A stretch of DNA of 33,979 nt from contig CACWJZ010000014.1 of assembly GCA_902761365.1 (NCBI GenBank), forward strand, positions 1 to 33,979, in the 5' to 3' direction. How positions within the stretch are numbered: position 1 is the first letter of the stretch; every line of letters begins with the position of its first letter. This stretch comes from an uncultured Eubacteriales bacterium (GTDB lineage: Bacteria > Bacillota > Clostridia > Christensenellales > CAG-138). Positions 23,464-31,675 of the stretch are shown here, in pieces. The notes under the pieces were generated by a model. The model searched no databases, was not told the DNA's origin, and saw only the letters and a program-made list of their open reading frames with translations. Made by a program: the position numbers and the translations under genes.

Positions 23464-24750
23464 GTGGACACGAAAGGACCCATGACAATCGAGGATCGGG
23501 AACGGATCTATCAAAACGCCCTGCTGCTGATCGAGGGCGACCTCTATGGGGAAGCGGCTGACGAGCTTGCCCGCATCCCCGGGTACCGGGACGCCGACGA
23601 GAGACGGATCGAATGCGAAAAGAAGAAGGCCACAAAGCATCTTGACGATATATATGAGGAGGCCGACAAGGCCGCCGCCAACGGGAACGTGCGGAGCCAG
23701 GAGAAGGCGATCCAGCTCTTCGGCACGATCCCGGGCTATCGGGACGCGGACGCGCGCATCGAGCAGGCGAAGGACGCCATCCAAGCCATCCAACGGAAGG
23801 AGCAGGCGGATCGAGCGGCGGCCATCCGCGCCGCGGAGCAGAGGGAGCAGCGAAGGAAGAAGCGCATCCGGCGCATCGTCGGGGTCGCCATCGGGCTGGT
23901 GCTGGTGGCGGTGGCCTGCTTGGTGGGCCGGTCCCTGTACCAAAAATACGCGGTCCCCGAGCTCCGGTATCGCCAGGGCGTGGAGCAGATGGAGGCCGGC
24001 GCCTATGACGAGGCGTACCGCACGCTCCACGGCATGAACTATAAGGACAGCAGCGATCTCATCTTCCGCATCGGGAAGGAGCGGTTGAAGGGCGCCGAGG
24101 TGGGGGCCACCATCCTGTTCGGCGCGTACCCCCAGGGCCATATCACGTCGGGGGAGAAGGACCCCATCGAATGGCTGGTGCTGGACCGGGACGGCAGCAA
24201 GCTGATGCTCATCAGCAAATACGTGCTGGATGCGCTCCCGTACATGCGATACTCCTTCGAGCAGGAGCATACGCCCATCACGTGGGAAACGTGCCTGCTG
24301 CGCCAGTGGCTGAACAGCACCTTTTTGGAAACGGCATTCGATCCGGGAGAGATATTGATGCTGGAGCGGACCAGCTTGAAGAAGATGGACGGCTCGTTCG
24401 ACACCATGGATCGGGCGTACCTGTTGAGCATTCAGGAAGCCCTGCACTATTTTCCCACCGATGAGGCGCGCAAATGCACCGCTACCCAGTACGCCCTGGA
24501 GTTCGGCGCGTATCGAAGCAGCGTCGGGTTTACCAGCCTGTGGTGGCTGCGCACGCCCGTCTACTCCGACGCCGCCATGGTGGAGCTGGCCGACGAACCC
24601 TATGCCACCTATCGCGTCGCCTGTGTGGGCACCTCCGGCCAGATCATTGACATGGGCCACGGGATCCTGAACCGGGGGTATGGGGTGCGGCCCGTGGTCT
24701 GGATCGACACGGAGTCCACCGGAGAGCTGACGTTCAAAAAAGCAAAATAA
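23464..24750 (+). CDS. TPR-like / DUF6273 single-pass membrane protein
   Basis: The product is 428 aa. The N-terminal part has two TPR-like units ending in matching words (ARIPGYRDADERR near 36-48, GTIPGYRDADARI near 87-99). A basic stretch, one transmembrane helix (about 138-155) and a third unit (MEAGAYDEAYRTLHGMNYKDS) follow. The C-terminal region (about 217-415) resembles DUF6273: FGAYPQ, PIEWLVLDRDGSKLMLISKYVLDA, CLLRQWLNSTFL, LWWLRTP and GVRPVVWID. These domains share the sulfatase-modifying/lectin-like layout and are common in Clostridia; their role is unknown. The TPR-like units face the cytoplasm and DUF6273 the outside. GTG 23464 is set by GGAGG eight bases upstream. Confidence 0.82.
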   Translation: MDTKGPMTIEDRERIYQNALLLIEGDLYGEAADELARIPGYRDADERRIECEKKKATKHLDDIYEEADKAAANGNVRSQEKAIQLFGTIPGYRDADARIEQAKDAIQAIQRKEQADRAAAIRAAEQREQRRKKRIRRIVGVAIGLVLVAVACLVGRSLYQKYAVPELRYRQGVEQMEAGAYDEAYRTLHGMNYKDSSDLIFRIGKERLKGAEVGATILFGAYPQGHITSGEKDPIEWLVLDRDGSKLMLISKYVLDALPYMRYSFEQEHTPITWETCLLRQWLNSTFLETAFDPGEILMLERTSLKKMDGSFDTMDRAYLLSIQEALHYFPTDEARKCTATQYALEFGAYRSSVGFTSLWWLRTPVYSDAAMVELADEPYATYRVACVGTSGQIIDMGHGILNRGYGVRPVVWIDTESTGELTFKKAK

Positions 24751-24824
24751 GAGAGCGCATACCGGTCCGTGCGCCGAGAATGGCCGGACATGGGGGAGGA
24801 CCGCAGGTGGAAGAGGGAGCGAGT

Positions 24825-25193
24825 ATGGAACAGCTGGCATTGGGAGAAGTACAGAAGCGATTTGCGAACATCGTCTGGGCCAACGCGCCTATCCCCTCGG
24901 GGGAGCTGGTGAAGCTTTGCGAGAAGGAGCTGGGCTGGAAGAAGCCCACCACCTACACCGTGCTGCGGAAGCTGTGCAGCCGCGGTCTGTTCGAAAACGT
25001 CCACGGCGTGGTGCAGACCCGCAGCTCCCAGGCAACGTTCTGCGGGAAGCAGAGCGAGCGGTTCATCGACGATACGTTCAATGGGTCTCTCCTCGCATTC
25101 CTGACGGCGTTTATCGCCCGGCGGAATCTGTCGGATGAGGAGGCGGACGAGATTATCCGCCTACTCGAGGCGCATAAAAGGAACGGCAAGTGA
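24825..25193 (+). CDS. BlaI/MecI/CopY-type winged-helix repressor
   Basis: The product is 122 aa. It opens LALGEVQKRFANIVWANAP and contains ELGWKKPTTYTVLRKLCSRGLF, the recognition core of the BlaI/MecI family, then a C-terminal dimerisation helix region. The family represses beta-lactamase or copper genes and is usually inactivated by a co-encoded M56 protease (BlaR1). No BlaR1-like gene is present here; the next gene is an oppB. It may therefore respond to another signal or regulate transporter operon 2. GAGGGAG five bases upstream sets ATG 24825. I see no separate promoter, so read-through from the DUF6273 gene is likely. Confidence 0.85.
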   Translation: MEQLALGEVQKRFANIVWANAPIPSGELVKLCEKELGWKKPTTYTVLRKLCSRGLFENVHGVVQTRSSQATFCGKQSERFIDDTFNGSLLAFLTAFIARRNLSDEEADEIIRLLEAHKRNGK

Positions 25194-25212
25194 GCTTTTG
25201 TTCATTGGATAG

Positions 25213-25240
25213 GGCTGTTGCAGAACAGCCTTTTCCTTTT
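25213..25240 (+). terminator. Intrinsic terminator after the BlaI-type gene
   Basis: GGCTGTT (25213-25219), loop GCAG, AACAGCC (25224-25230), then TTTTCCTTTT. It separates the BlaI-type gene from operon 2. Confidence 0.85.
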
Positions 25241-25381
25241 CGAGGCGCGACGCAGGATGCCGCCCCGCAGCCGGTCCTTTACCCCGGCGAAGCCGTTGCC
25301 AGGTATTCGGTAAAGCGGCATATTTATACTTATTTTTTCCGAGAAGGACGGGCCTTTTCTCCGCGGGAACGCGAATATTTA

Positions 25382-25410
25382 TTGACTTTGTCAAAGCAGT
25401 GTGCTATACT
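25382..25410 (+). promoter_or_regulatory. Promoter of transporter operon 2, with palindrome over the -35
   Basis: TTGACT (25382-25387), a 17-nt spacer ending TGC, TATACT (25405-25410). The -35 is the left arm of TTGAC-TTT-GTCAA (25382-25394), a perfect inverted repeat that could be an operator. The rest of the 290-nt gap holds the preceding terminator and a 70-nt leader with AAAGGAGG. Confidence 0.82.
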
Positions 25411-25484
25411 TGCTGAAAATTTCCTAATAAATTGGGTGTTTTTTTCTTGTCGGCAAGGTCCGGCAAATACGGAAAGGAGGGTCC

Positions 25485-26426
25485 ATGGGCGCATATATTC
25501 TCAAGCGGATCGTTGGCTCGATCCTGATCCTGCTCCTGATCATGGTCGTCACCTTTTTGCTGATGAACGCTATCCCCGGCAGCCCGTTTCTGACAGAGAA
25601 GTCCACGCCGGAGCAGATCGCCATGGCGGAAGCGAAATACGGGCTTGACAAGCCCCTGCACATCCAGCTTTGGAACTACATCAAGAACTATCTGAAGGGC
25701 GATTTGGGCACGTCCCTCAAGATGCAGGAGGGTACCCCCGTGGGGACCATCATCTTCCATCAGGGCAAGTTCGCCCTGTCCATCAAGCTGGGCCTTGTGG
25801 CGCTGCTGGTGGCGGTGTGCCTGGGTATTCCCCTGGGCTGCCTTGCGGCCTTTTATCGGGGGTCCTGGCTGGATGGGTGCCTGCGGGTGGTGACCACCAT
25901 CGGCGTGGCCATCCCCACCTTCGTGCTGTCGGCCCTGCTGCTGGTGGCGTTCTCCGTGAAGCTCAAATGGTTCCCCACCCTGAGTGGCAGCCTTACGGAC
26001 GCCAAGAGCTACATCCTGCCGATCATTAGCCTTTCTTCCTATTATACCTGCTACATCGCCAAGCTCATGCGCACCAGCATGCTGGACGCCATCAACCAGG
26101 ATTACATCCGCACCGCCCGAGCCAAGGGCGTCAAGACCAGCGGCCTGGTGCTCAAGCACGCCCTCCGCAACTCCCTGATCCCCGTGGTGACCTACCTCGG
26201 CCCCGTGACCGCAGGCATCATCACCGGCAGCTTCGTGGTGGAGTCCACCTTCTCGGTGCCGGGCCTGGGCAAGTACTTCGTCCAGTGCGTCATGAGCCGG
26301 GATTATCCCATCATCATGGCCACCACCGTGGTGCTCTCCGCCCTGGTCATCTTCGCCATGCTGGTGGTGGACATCGCCTACAAAATCGTTGATCCGCGGA
26401 TCACGCTGACCAACAAGGGGGAATGA
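25485..26426 (+). CDS. oppB: OppB-type peptide ABC transporter permease, operon 2
   Basis: The 313-aa product has the usual OppB plan: first helix after MGAYILKRIVGS, the extracytoplasmic stretch KYGLDKPLHIQLWNYIKNYLKGDLG, further helices, the EAA loop NQDYIRTARAKGVKTSGLVLKHALRN, and the C-terminus VDPRITL. Length and motifs are standard. AAAGGAGG four bases before the ATG. It is the first gene of operon 2, 4 nt before oppC. Family: inner-membrane half of an oligopeptide or dipeptide importer; the exact substrate cannot be told. Confidence 0.93.
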   Translation: MGAYILKRIVGSILILLLIMVVTFLLMNAIPGSPFLTEKSTPEQIAMAEAKYGLDKPLHIQLWNYIKNYLKGDLGTSLKMQEGTPVGTIIFHQGKFALSIKLGLVALLVAVCLGIPLGCLAAFYRGSWLDGCLRVVTTIGVAIPTFVLSALLLVAFSVKLKWFPTLSGSLTDAKSYILPIISLSSYYTCYIAKLMRTSMLDAINQDYIRTARAKGVKTSGLVLKHALRNSLIPVVTYLGPVTAGIITGSFVVESTFSVPGLGKYFVQCVMSRDYPIIMATTVVLSALVIFAMLVVDIAYKIVDPRITLTNKGE

Positions 26427-26430
26427 TCGC

Positions 26431-27801
26431 ATGAAGAACACCTTTGCCAAGATCAGCCCCTTCCAGGTGGACCCCGAGAAGATCATGGACACCTTCGGCA
26501 TACAGGACGAGGACTTCACCTCCGCTTCCGCCCAGGAGAAGGAATCCATGGTGGAGATGCACAAGTCCATCTCCTATTGGCAGGACGCCTGGCGGCGGTT
26601 CCGCGCCAACACCGTGTCCATGGTGGCCCTGTTCGTGTTCCTGCTGTGCCTGGTGTTTGCCTTCATCGGGCCCAGGTTCATCCCCTACACCTACGCGGCC
26701 CAGTACCGCAGCGCGCAGAAACTGGGGCCCTTCGAGTATTCAAAGAGCGAGCAGATCGTCCGCTCCGTCCAGGATCAGGCGGACGCCATCTACGCCACGG
26801 CCCTTCGACCCGGCAGCCTCACCGCCATCTCCAAGGGCGATTACTTCATTCGGTACGACGGCAAGACCTACGCCTTCACCATGAAGAAGGCGGCCGAGAA
26901 GAGCGTCCTGCTCCTGAAGCAGAACGATCCGGAGCCCCTGCAGCTGGTGTCCGAAAAGGACATCAAGGACGGGACCTATACAAAATACACGGCCATCGAG
27001 TTCACGGACACCCCCAGCGAGAATGCCACGGAGATAGAGCTCTATAAGCGGGTTTTCCCCCACGTGTTCGGTACCGACTCCCAGGGCCGCGACATCATGG
27101 CCCGGACCATGTACGGCGCCCGGGTGTCCATCATCATCGGCATCATGGCCGCTCTGATCGTGCTCATCATCGGCTCCCTCTACGGGGCCATCTCGGGCCT
27201 CTGCGGCGGGGTCGTGGACTTCATCATGATGCGCATCGTGGAGCTCATCTATTCCGTGCCCGAGGTGCTGATCGTGCTGCTGCTGCAGGTGGTGCTGAAG
27301 GACCCCCTGCAGATGTGGTTCCAGAACCACGCCCAGACCTCCGCCTTCGTGAAGGCCATGTCGGATTTGGGCGCGGGCATCGTCAGCATCTTCATCACCT
27401 TCGCCGTGCTCTACTGGGTCACCATGGCCCGGATCATCCGCGGCCAGGTGCTGCAGCTGAAGAAGCAGGAGTATGTGACGGCGGCCACCGCCCTGGGCGC
27501 CTCCAACGCCCGGATCATCCGCAAGCACCTGCTGCCCAACTGCATCGGCCCCCTGGTGATCACCACCTGTTTGCAGATCCCGTCGGCCATCTTCCTCGAA
27601 TCGTTCCTGTCCTTCCTGGGCCTCGGCGTGTCCGCGCCCATGGCCAGTTTGGGGTCCCTGTGCTCCGACGCTCTGGAGACCATTTCCCTCTACCCATACC
27701 GGCTGGTGTTCCCCGCCATCGTCCTCACCATCATCGTGCTCACGCTGAACCTGGTGGGCGACGGCCTTCGGGATGCGCTGGACCCGCGGCTGAAAAAGTA
27801 A
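26431..27801 (+). CDS. oppC: OppC-type permease with extracytoplasmic insertion, operon 2
   Basis: The product is 456 aa. A 60-residue cytoplasmic N-terminus and the first helix (about 62-80) are followed by about 130 extracytoplasmic residues before the family motif FGTDSQGRDIMARTMYGARVS (213-233), which is fully conserved here. The EAA loop QEYVTAATALGASNARIIRKHLLPN and C-terminus GLRDALDPRLKK are normal. Typical OppC has about 50 residues in that interval, so the insert is about 80-100 residues, smaller than in operon 1 and not obviously similar in sequence. Confidence 0.92.
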   Translation: MKNTFAKISPFQVDPEKIMDTFGIQDEDFTSASAQEKESMVEMHKSISYWQDAWRRFRANTVSMVALFVFLLCLVFAFIGPRFIPYTYAAQYRSAQKLGPFEYSKSEQIVRSVQDQADAIYATALRPGSLTAISKGDYFIRYDGKTYAFTMKKAAEKSVLLLKQNDPEPLQLVSEKDIKDGTYTKYTAIEFTDTPSENATEIELYKRVFPHVFGTDSQGRDIMARTMYGARVSIIIGIMAALIVLIIGSLYGAISGLCGGVVDFIMMRIVELIYSVPEVLIVLLLQVVLKDPLQMWFQNHAQTSAFVKAMSDLGAGIVSIFITFAVLYWVTMARIIRGQVLQLKKQEYVTAATALGASNARIIRKHLLPNCIGPLVITTCLQIPSAIFLESFLSFLGLGVSAPMASLGSLCSDALETISLYPYRLVFPAIVLTIIVLTLNLVGDGLRDALDPRLKK

Positions 27802-27813
27802 AGGAGGAGCTGT

Positions 27814-28821
27814 ATGGACGAAAACAAGCTGCTTCTCAAAGTGGAAGATCTGAAGGTGTCCTTCTTCACCCCGGCCGGCGAGGTCAAGGCGGTGGACGGC
27901 ATCTCCTATTCCCTGGGATATAACGAGGTCATGGGCATCGTGGGCGAATCCGGCTCCGGCAAGAGCGTGGAAGCCTACTCCATCATCGGGCTGCTGCAGA
28001 ACCCCGGCCGGGTCATCGGCGGCTCCATCGAATTCGAAGGGGAGAACCTGCTGGAGTACACCCCCGAGCAGATGCGTCAGTTCCGGGGCAACAAGGTCAG
28101 CATGATCTTCCAGAACCCCATGACCTGCCTGAACCCGGTGTACACCATCGGCAATCAGCTCATGGAGGCCCTGACCTGCCACGACAAGACCATCTCCCGG
28201 GAGACCGCCCGGAAGAAGGCCATCGAGATGCTGGAGCTGGTGGGCATCAACAACGCCGAAAAGCGCATGAACCAGTACCCCCACGAGTTCTCCGGCGGCA
28301 TGCGGCAGCGGGCCATGATCGCCATGGCGCTGATCTGCTCCCCCAAGCTCCTCATCGCCGACGAGCCCACCACGGCTCTGGACGTGACCATCCAGGCCCA
28401 GATCTTGGAGCTCATGAAGGACCTGCAGCGCAAGGAGAACACCTCCATCATCTTCATCACCCACAACCTGGGCGTGGTGGCGGAGATCTGCGACAGGGTC
28501 TCGGTCATGTACGCGGGCCGGATCGTGGAGCAGGGGAAGGTGAACGACATCTTCTACAACCCCCAGCATCCCTACACTCGGCGGCTCCTCCAATCCATCC
28601 CCCGGCTGGACGAGGAGAACGACGAGCGGCTCATCCCCATCGAGGGCACGCCCATCGACCTTTTGAACCCGCCCCAGGGATGTAACTTCGGCCCCCGGTG
28701 CACGGAGTGCATGAAGATATGCCTTCGGCAGAAGCCGCCCTTTGCGCAGGTGGGTGAGGATCATATCTCCGCTTGCTGGCTCCACTTCAAGGACGCCATG
28801 GGAAAGGGGGGGAACGCATGA
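27814..28821 (+). CDS. oppD: OppD-type ATPase, operon 2
   Basis: The product is 335 aa, the normal length. Walker A GESGSGKS (44-51), Q100, signature FSGGMRQR (159-166), Walker B LLIADEP (179-185), H217. The C-terminal oligopeptide-transporter tail keeps its cysteines (GCNFGPRCTECMKIC, then SACWL), which in recent Opp/Dpp structures bind a [4Fe-4S] cluster. AAAGGAGG before the ATG; the stop overlaps the next start as ATGA. It serves as a useful reference for the abnormal OppD-like protein of operon 1. Confidence 0.95.
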   Translation: MDENKLLLKVEDLKVSFFTPAGEVKAVDGISYSLGYNEVMGIVGESGSGKSVEAYSIIGLLQNPGRVIGGSIEFEGENLLEYTPEQMRQFRGNKVSMIFQNPMTCLNPVYTIGNQLMEALTCHDKTISRETARKKAIEMLELVGINNAEKRMNQYPHEFSGGMRQRAMIAMALICSPKLLIADEPTTALDVTIQAQILELMKDLQRKENTSIIFITHNLGVVAEICDRVSVMYAGRIVEQGKVNDIFYNPQHPYTRRLLQSIPRLDEENDERLIPIEGTPIDLLNPPQGCNFGPRCTECMKICLRQKPPFAQVGEDHISACWLHFKDAMGKGGNA

Positions 28822-29819
28822 GCGAGGATCGCAAAAAGCTGGTGGAGGTCCAAAACCTCCGCAAGTACTTCGCCGTGAAGGGCAACAAGCTGTTCGAGAA
28901 GAAGTATGTGCAGGCCGTGGAATCCGTCAACCTCTTCATCTATAAGGGCGAGACCCTGGGCCTGGTGGGTGAATCGGGCTGCGGCAAGACCACCCTGGGG
29001 CGGACCATCATCCGCCTCTACGAGCCCACCGACGGCCGCATCGTCTACGACGGGGTGCCCATCTACGACAAGGCGGCCAACATCTCCGTCAAGATGCTGC
29101 CCTACCGACGCAAGATGCAGATCATCTTCCAGGACCCCTCGGGCTCCCTGGACCCCCGGATGACCGTGGGCGAGATCATCGGCGAAGCTTTGGACATCCA
29201 CGGGCTGGCCACCTCCAAGAGGGAGCGCACGGAGCGCATCCGTCACCTGCTGGAGGAGGTGGGCCTGAACACGGAGCACGCCAACCGCTTCCCCCACGAG
29301 TTTTCCGGCGGCCAGCAGCAGCGTGTGGGCATCGCAAGAGCCCTGGCCGTGGACCCGGAGTTCATCGTCTGCGACGAGCCCATCTCGGCTCTGGACGTGT
29401 CCATCCAGTCCCAGGTGGTGAATATGCTGGAGGACCTGCAGGCGGACAAGGGGCTCACCTACCTGTTCATCGCCCACGACGTGTCCGTGGTCCGGCACAT
29501 TTCGGACCGGATCGGCGTCATGTACCTGGGGTGCTTGGTGGAGCTGGCGGAGAGCCACGAGCTGTGCAACCACCCCATCCACCCCTACACCAAGACCCTG
29601 CTGTCCGCCGTGCCCCTGCCCGACCCCGAGAAGAGCCGGGCCCGGCAGCGGATATTGCTGGAGGGAGACATCCCCAGCCCCATCAACCCGCCCACCGGCT
29701 GCCGCTTCCACACCCGCTGCCCCTATGCCACGAAGCGCTGCCGGCAGGAGATGCCCGTGTTGAAGGAATACGGGCCGGGACATTACGGCGCTTGCCATCT
29801 GCTGGAACAGAATGGTTAG
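28818..29819 (+). CDS. oppF: OppF-type ATPase, operon 2
   Basis: The product is 333 aa, normal length. Walker A GESGCGKT (51-58), signature FSGGQQQRVG, Walker B FIVCDEP, H-loop IAHDVSV. The C-terminal tail keeps four cysteines (GCRFHTRCPYATKRC, then GACHL). ATG 28818 overlaps the previous stop (ATGA) and has a G-rich ribosome-binding stretch upstream; an earlier in-frame start inside the oppD gene is not supported. Partner of the 335-aa OppD. Confidence 0.95.
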   Translation: MSEDRKKLVEVQNLRKYFAVKGNKLFEKKYVQAVESVNLFIYKGETLGLVGESGCGKTTLGRTIIRLYEPTDGRIVYDGVPIYDKAANISVKMLPYRRKMQIIFQDPSGSLDPRMTVGEIIGEALDIHGLATSKRERTERIRHLLEEVGLNTEHANRFPHEFSGGQQQRVGIARALAVDPEFIVCDEPISALDVSIQSQVVNMLEDLQADKGLTYLFIAHDVSVVRHISDRIGVMYLGCLVELAESHELCNHPIHPYTKTLLSAVPLPDPEKSRARQRILLEGDIPSPINPPTGCRFHTRCPYATKRCRQEMPVLKEYGPGHYGACHLLEQNG

Positions 29820-29828
29820 CATATACAA

Positions 29829-29841
29829 CGGTCAAAGACCG
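29829..29841 (+). other. Small hairpin before the binding protein gene of operon 2
   Basis: CGGTC-AAA-GACCG, in the 45-nt gap between oppF and the binding protein gene. No T-tract. It could be an mRNA processing or stability site; support is weak. Confidence 0.3.
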
Positions 29842-29864
29842 AATATCACAAGGAGGAAAGAACA

Positions 29865-31532
29865 ATGAAGAAACTCGTAGCTCTGCTTCTGGTGCTGTGT
29901 CTGGCGTTCTCCTCCGTGGCCATCGCCGCCGCGGATGAGCCCTTCGTGGTCAACGCCTGCATCGCTTCCGAGCCTGAGACCATCGACCCCTCTCTGATCA
30001 GCTCCGTGGACGGTTCCACCTACACCCAGCATCAGTTTGAGAATCTGATGAAGTATCAGATGGTCGAAGCGAACCCCGCCGAGGACCCCAACATGAAGCT
30101 CACGGAGGTCGTCCTGGGCCAGGCCAAGGAGTACACCGTGTCCGAGGACATGAAGGTCTACACTTTCACGCTCCGTGACGACATCTTCTGGTCCGACGGT
30201 CAGCCTGTCACCGCGAAGGATTGGGTGTTCTCCTGGCAGCGCCTGGTGGACCCCGCCACCGCCTCTGACTACGGCTACTTCCTGGACAACATCGTCCTGA
30301 ACGCCGCCGCCATCCAGGCCGGTGAGAAGGACAAGAGCGAACTGGGCATCAAGGCTCTGGACGACAAGACCCTGGAGGTCACTCTGGAAGCCCCCTGCGC
30401 TTACTTCCTCGAGATGTGCGCCTTCGCTTCCCTGGTCCCCCTCCGTGAGGACGTGGTGAAGGATGGCTGGACCAATCCCGAGAACATCGTTGTCAACGGC
30501 CCCTACAAGATCACCGAGTGGGTCCACGACAGCTACATCAAGATGGAGAAGAACGACAAGTACTATGACGTGGCCAACCTGGGGCCCGACGCCATCGTCT
30601 GGTGGCTGAGCGACAGCGAGACCGCCATCCTCTCCGCCTATCAGTCCGGTGAGTATCAGTTCATCGAGAGCTTCCCCACCGACATGATCAACAACCTGCG
30701 CGAGAGCGGCGACTGCTTCATCAACCCCTACGTGGGCACCTACTACCTGTACCTGAACTGCTCCAAGATCACGGATTGGCGTGTTCGTGCGGCCATGGCT
30801 ATCTCTGTGGACCGTGAGAACATCGTCGAGAACGTGACCCAGGGGGGCCAGTCTCCCGCCACCGGCTTCGTCGCCTCCGGCATCCTGGATTCCACCGGCA
30901 AGGACTTCGCCTTTGGCGTGTCCGAGCTGGGCGCCCTGTACAACACCCTGCAGAAGATGTACCCCGATGCTGACCTCTCCACCTATTCCGGCCGCTGCGA
31001 GCTCGCTCAGCAGCTGTACCAGGCCGCCGTGGATGAGGGCACCTGGGACCCCAACACCACCGTGGAGTACAACTTCAACACCTCTGAGACCCACAAGACC
31101 ATCGCTGAGGCCTGCGGCCACGACTGGGAGACCGTGCTCGGCATGAAGATCAACCTGGCCAACCAGGAGTGGGCGACCTACACCAACGGCCTCGGCGAGC
31201 ACAAGTTCGGCGTGGCTCGTCTGGGCTGGATCGCGGACTACAACGATCCCATCACCTACCTGGAGCTGCTCGTCACCGGCAACAGCTACAACTACGGTCT
31301 CTATGAGAACGCTGCCTTCGACGAGAAGATCACCAAGGCCAAGGCCATGCTGGCCGGCGCCGAGCGTGACCAGCTGCTGTATGAGGCTGAGGAGACTCTG
31401 TTCGGTGAGGGTGGCTTCCCGGTCTGCCCCGTGTACTACTACACCAACATGTACTGCAGCAAGGGCTTGACCAACCTGGGCTACACCACCATGGGTTACT
31501 TCTTCTTCATGTACGCCAAGCCCGCCGCGTAA
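29865..31532 (+). CDS. Peptide-type solute-binding protein (SBP_bac_5), operon 2
   Basis: The product is 555 aa, the usual OppA size. A signal peptide (MKKLVALLLVLCLAFSSVAIAAAD) ends A-x-A; the one cysteine is preceded by leucine and is not a lipobox. Family landmarks: ASEPETIDPSLISS near the mature N-terminus, FTLRDDIFWSDGQPVTAKDW, and the later NKYYDV-like segment and AISVDRENIVENV. The product resembles OppA proteins of Gram-positives. It is the last gene of its operon, with its own AGGAGG site. Its codons are richer in GCT, CGT and GGT than those of the permease genes, consistent with high expression. Confidence 0.93.
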   Translation: MKKLVALLLVLCLAFSSVAIAAADEPFVVNACIASEPETIDPSLISSVDGSTYTQHQFENLMKYQMVEANPAEDPNMKLTEVVLGQAKEYTVSEDMKVYTFTLRDDIFWSDGQPVTAKDWVFSWQRLVDPATASDYGYFLDNIVLNAAAIQAGEKDKSELGIKALDDKTLEVTLEAPCAYFLEMCAFASLVPLREDVVKDGWTNPENIVVNGPYKITEWVHDSYIKMEKNDKYYDVANLGPDAIVWWLSDSETAILSAYQSGEYQFIESFPTDMINNLRESGDCFINPYVGTYYLYLNCSKITDWRVRAAMAISVDRENIVENVTQGGQSPATGFVASGILDSTGKDFAFGVSELGALYNTLQKMYPDADLSTYSGRCELAQQLYQAAVDEGTWDPNTTVEYNFNTSETHKTIAEACGHDWETVLGMKINLANQEWATYTNGLGEHKFGVARLGWIADYNDPITYLELLVTGNSYNYGLYENAAFDEKITKAKAMLAGAERDQLLYEAEETLFGEGGFPVCPVYYYTNMYCSKGLTNLGYTTMGYFFFMYAKPAA

Positions 31533-31556
31533 TCGAAGCGATCCGCAACCAACAAG

Positions 31557-31588
31557 GGGCTGTCCCACTAAGGGACAGCCCTTTTTTT
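31557..31588 (+). terminator. Terminator of transporter operon 2
   Basis: GGGCTGTCCC (31557-31566), loop ACTAA, GGGACAGCCC (31572-31581), then seven T. A textbook intrinsic terminator 25 nt after the stop codon. Confidence 0.97.
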
Positions 31589-31625
31589 GCACTTTATATA
31601 TTCATTTTTTCCTCGGCAAACCCCC

Positions 31626-31653
31626 TTGCGATTTGTGGGCGCCGTGCTACAAT
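31626..31653 (+). promoter_or_regulatory. Promoter of the M32 carboxypeptidase gene
   Basis: TTGCGA (31626-31631), a 16-nt spacer ending TGC, TACAAT (31648-31653): an extended -10. It overlaps an in-frame ATG at 31652, which therefore cannot be the translation start. Confidence 0.7.
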
Positions 31654-31675
31654 GAAGGCGGGAGTTTTTGCAGCC

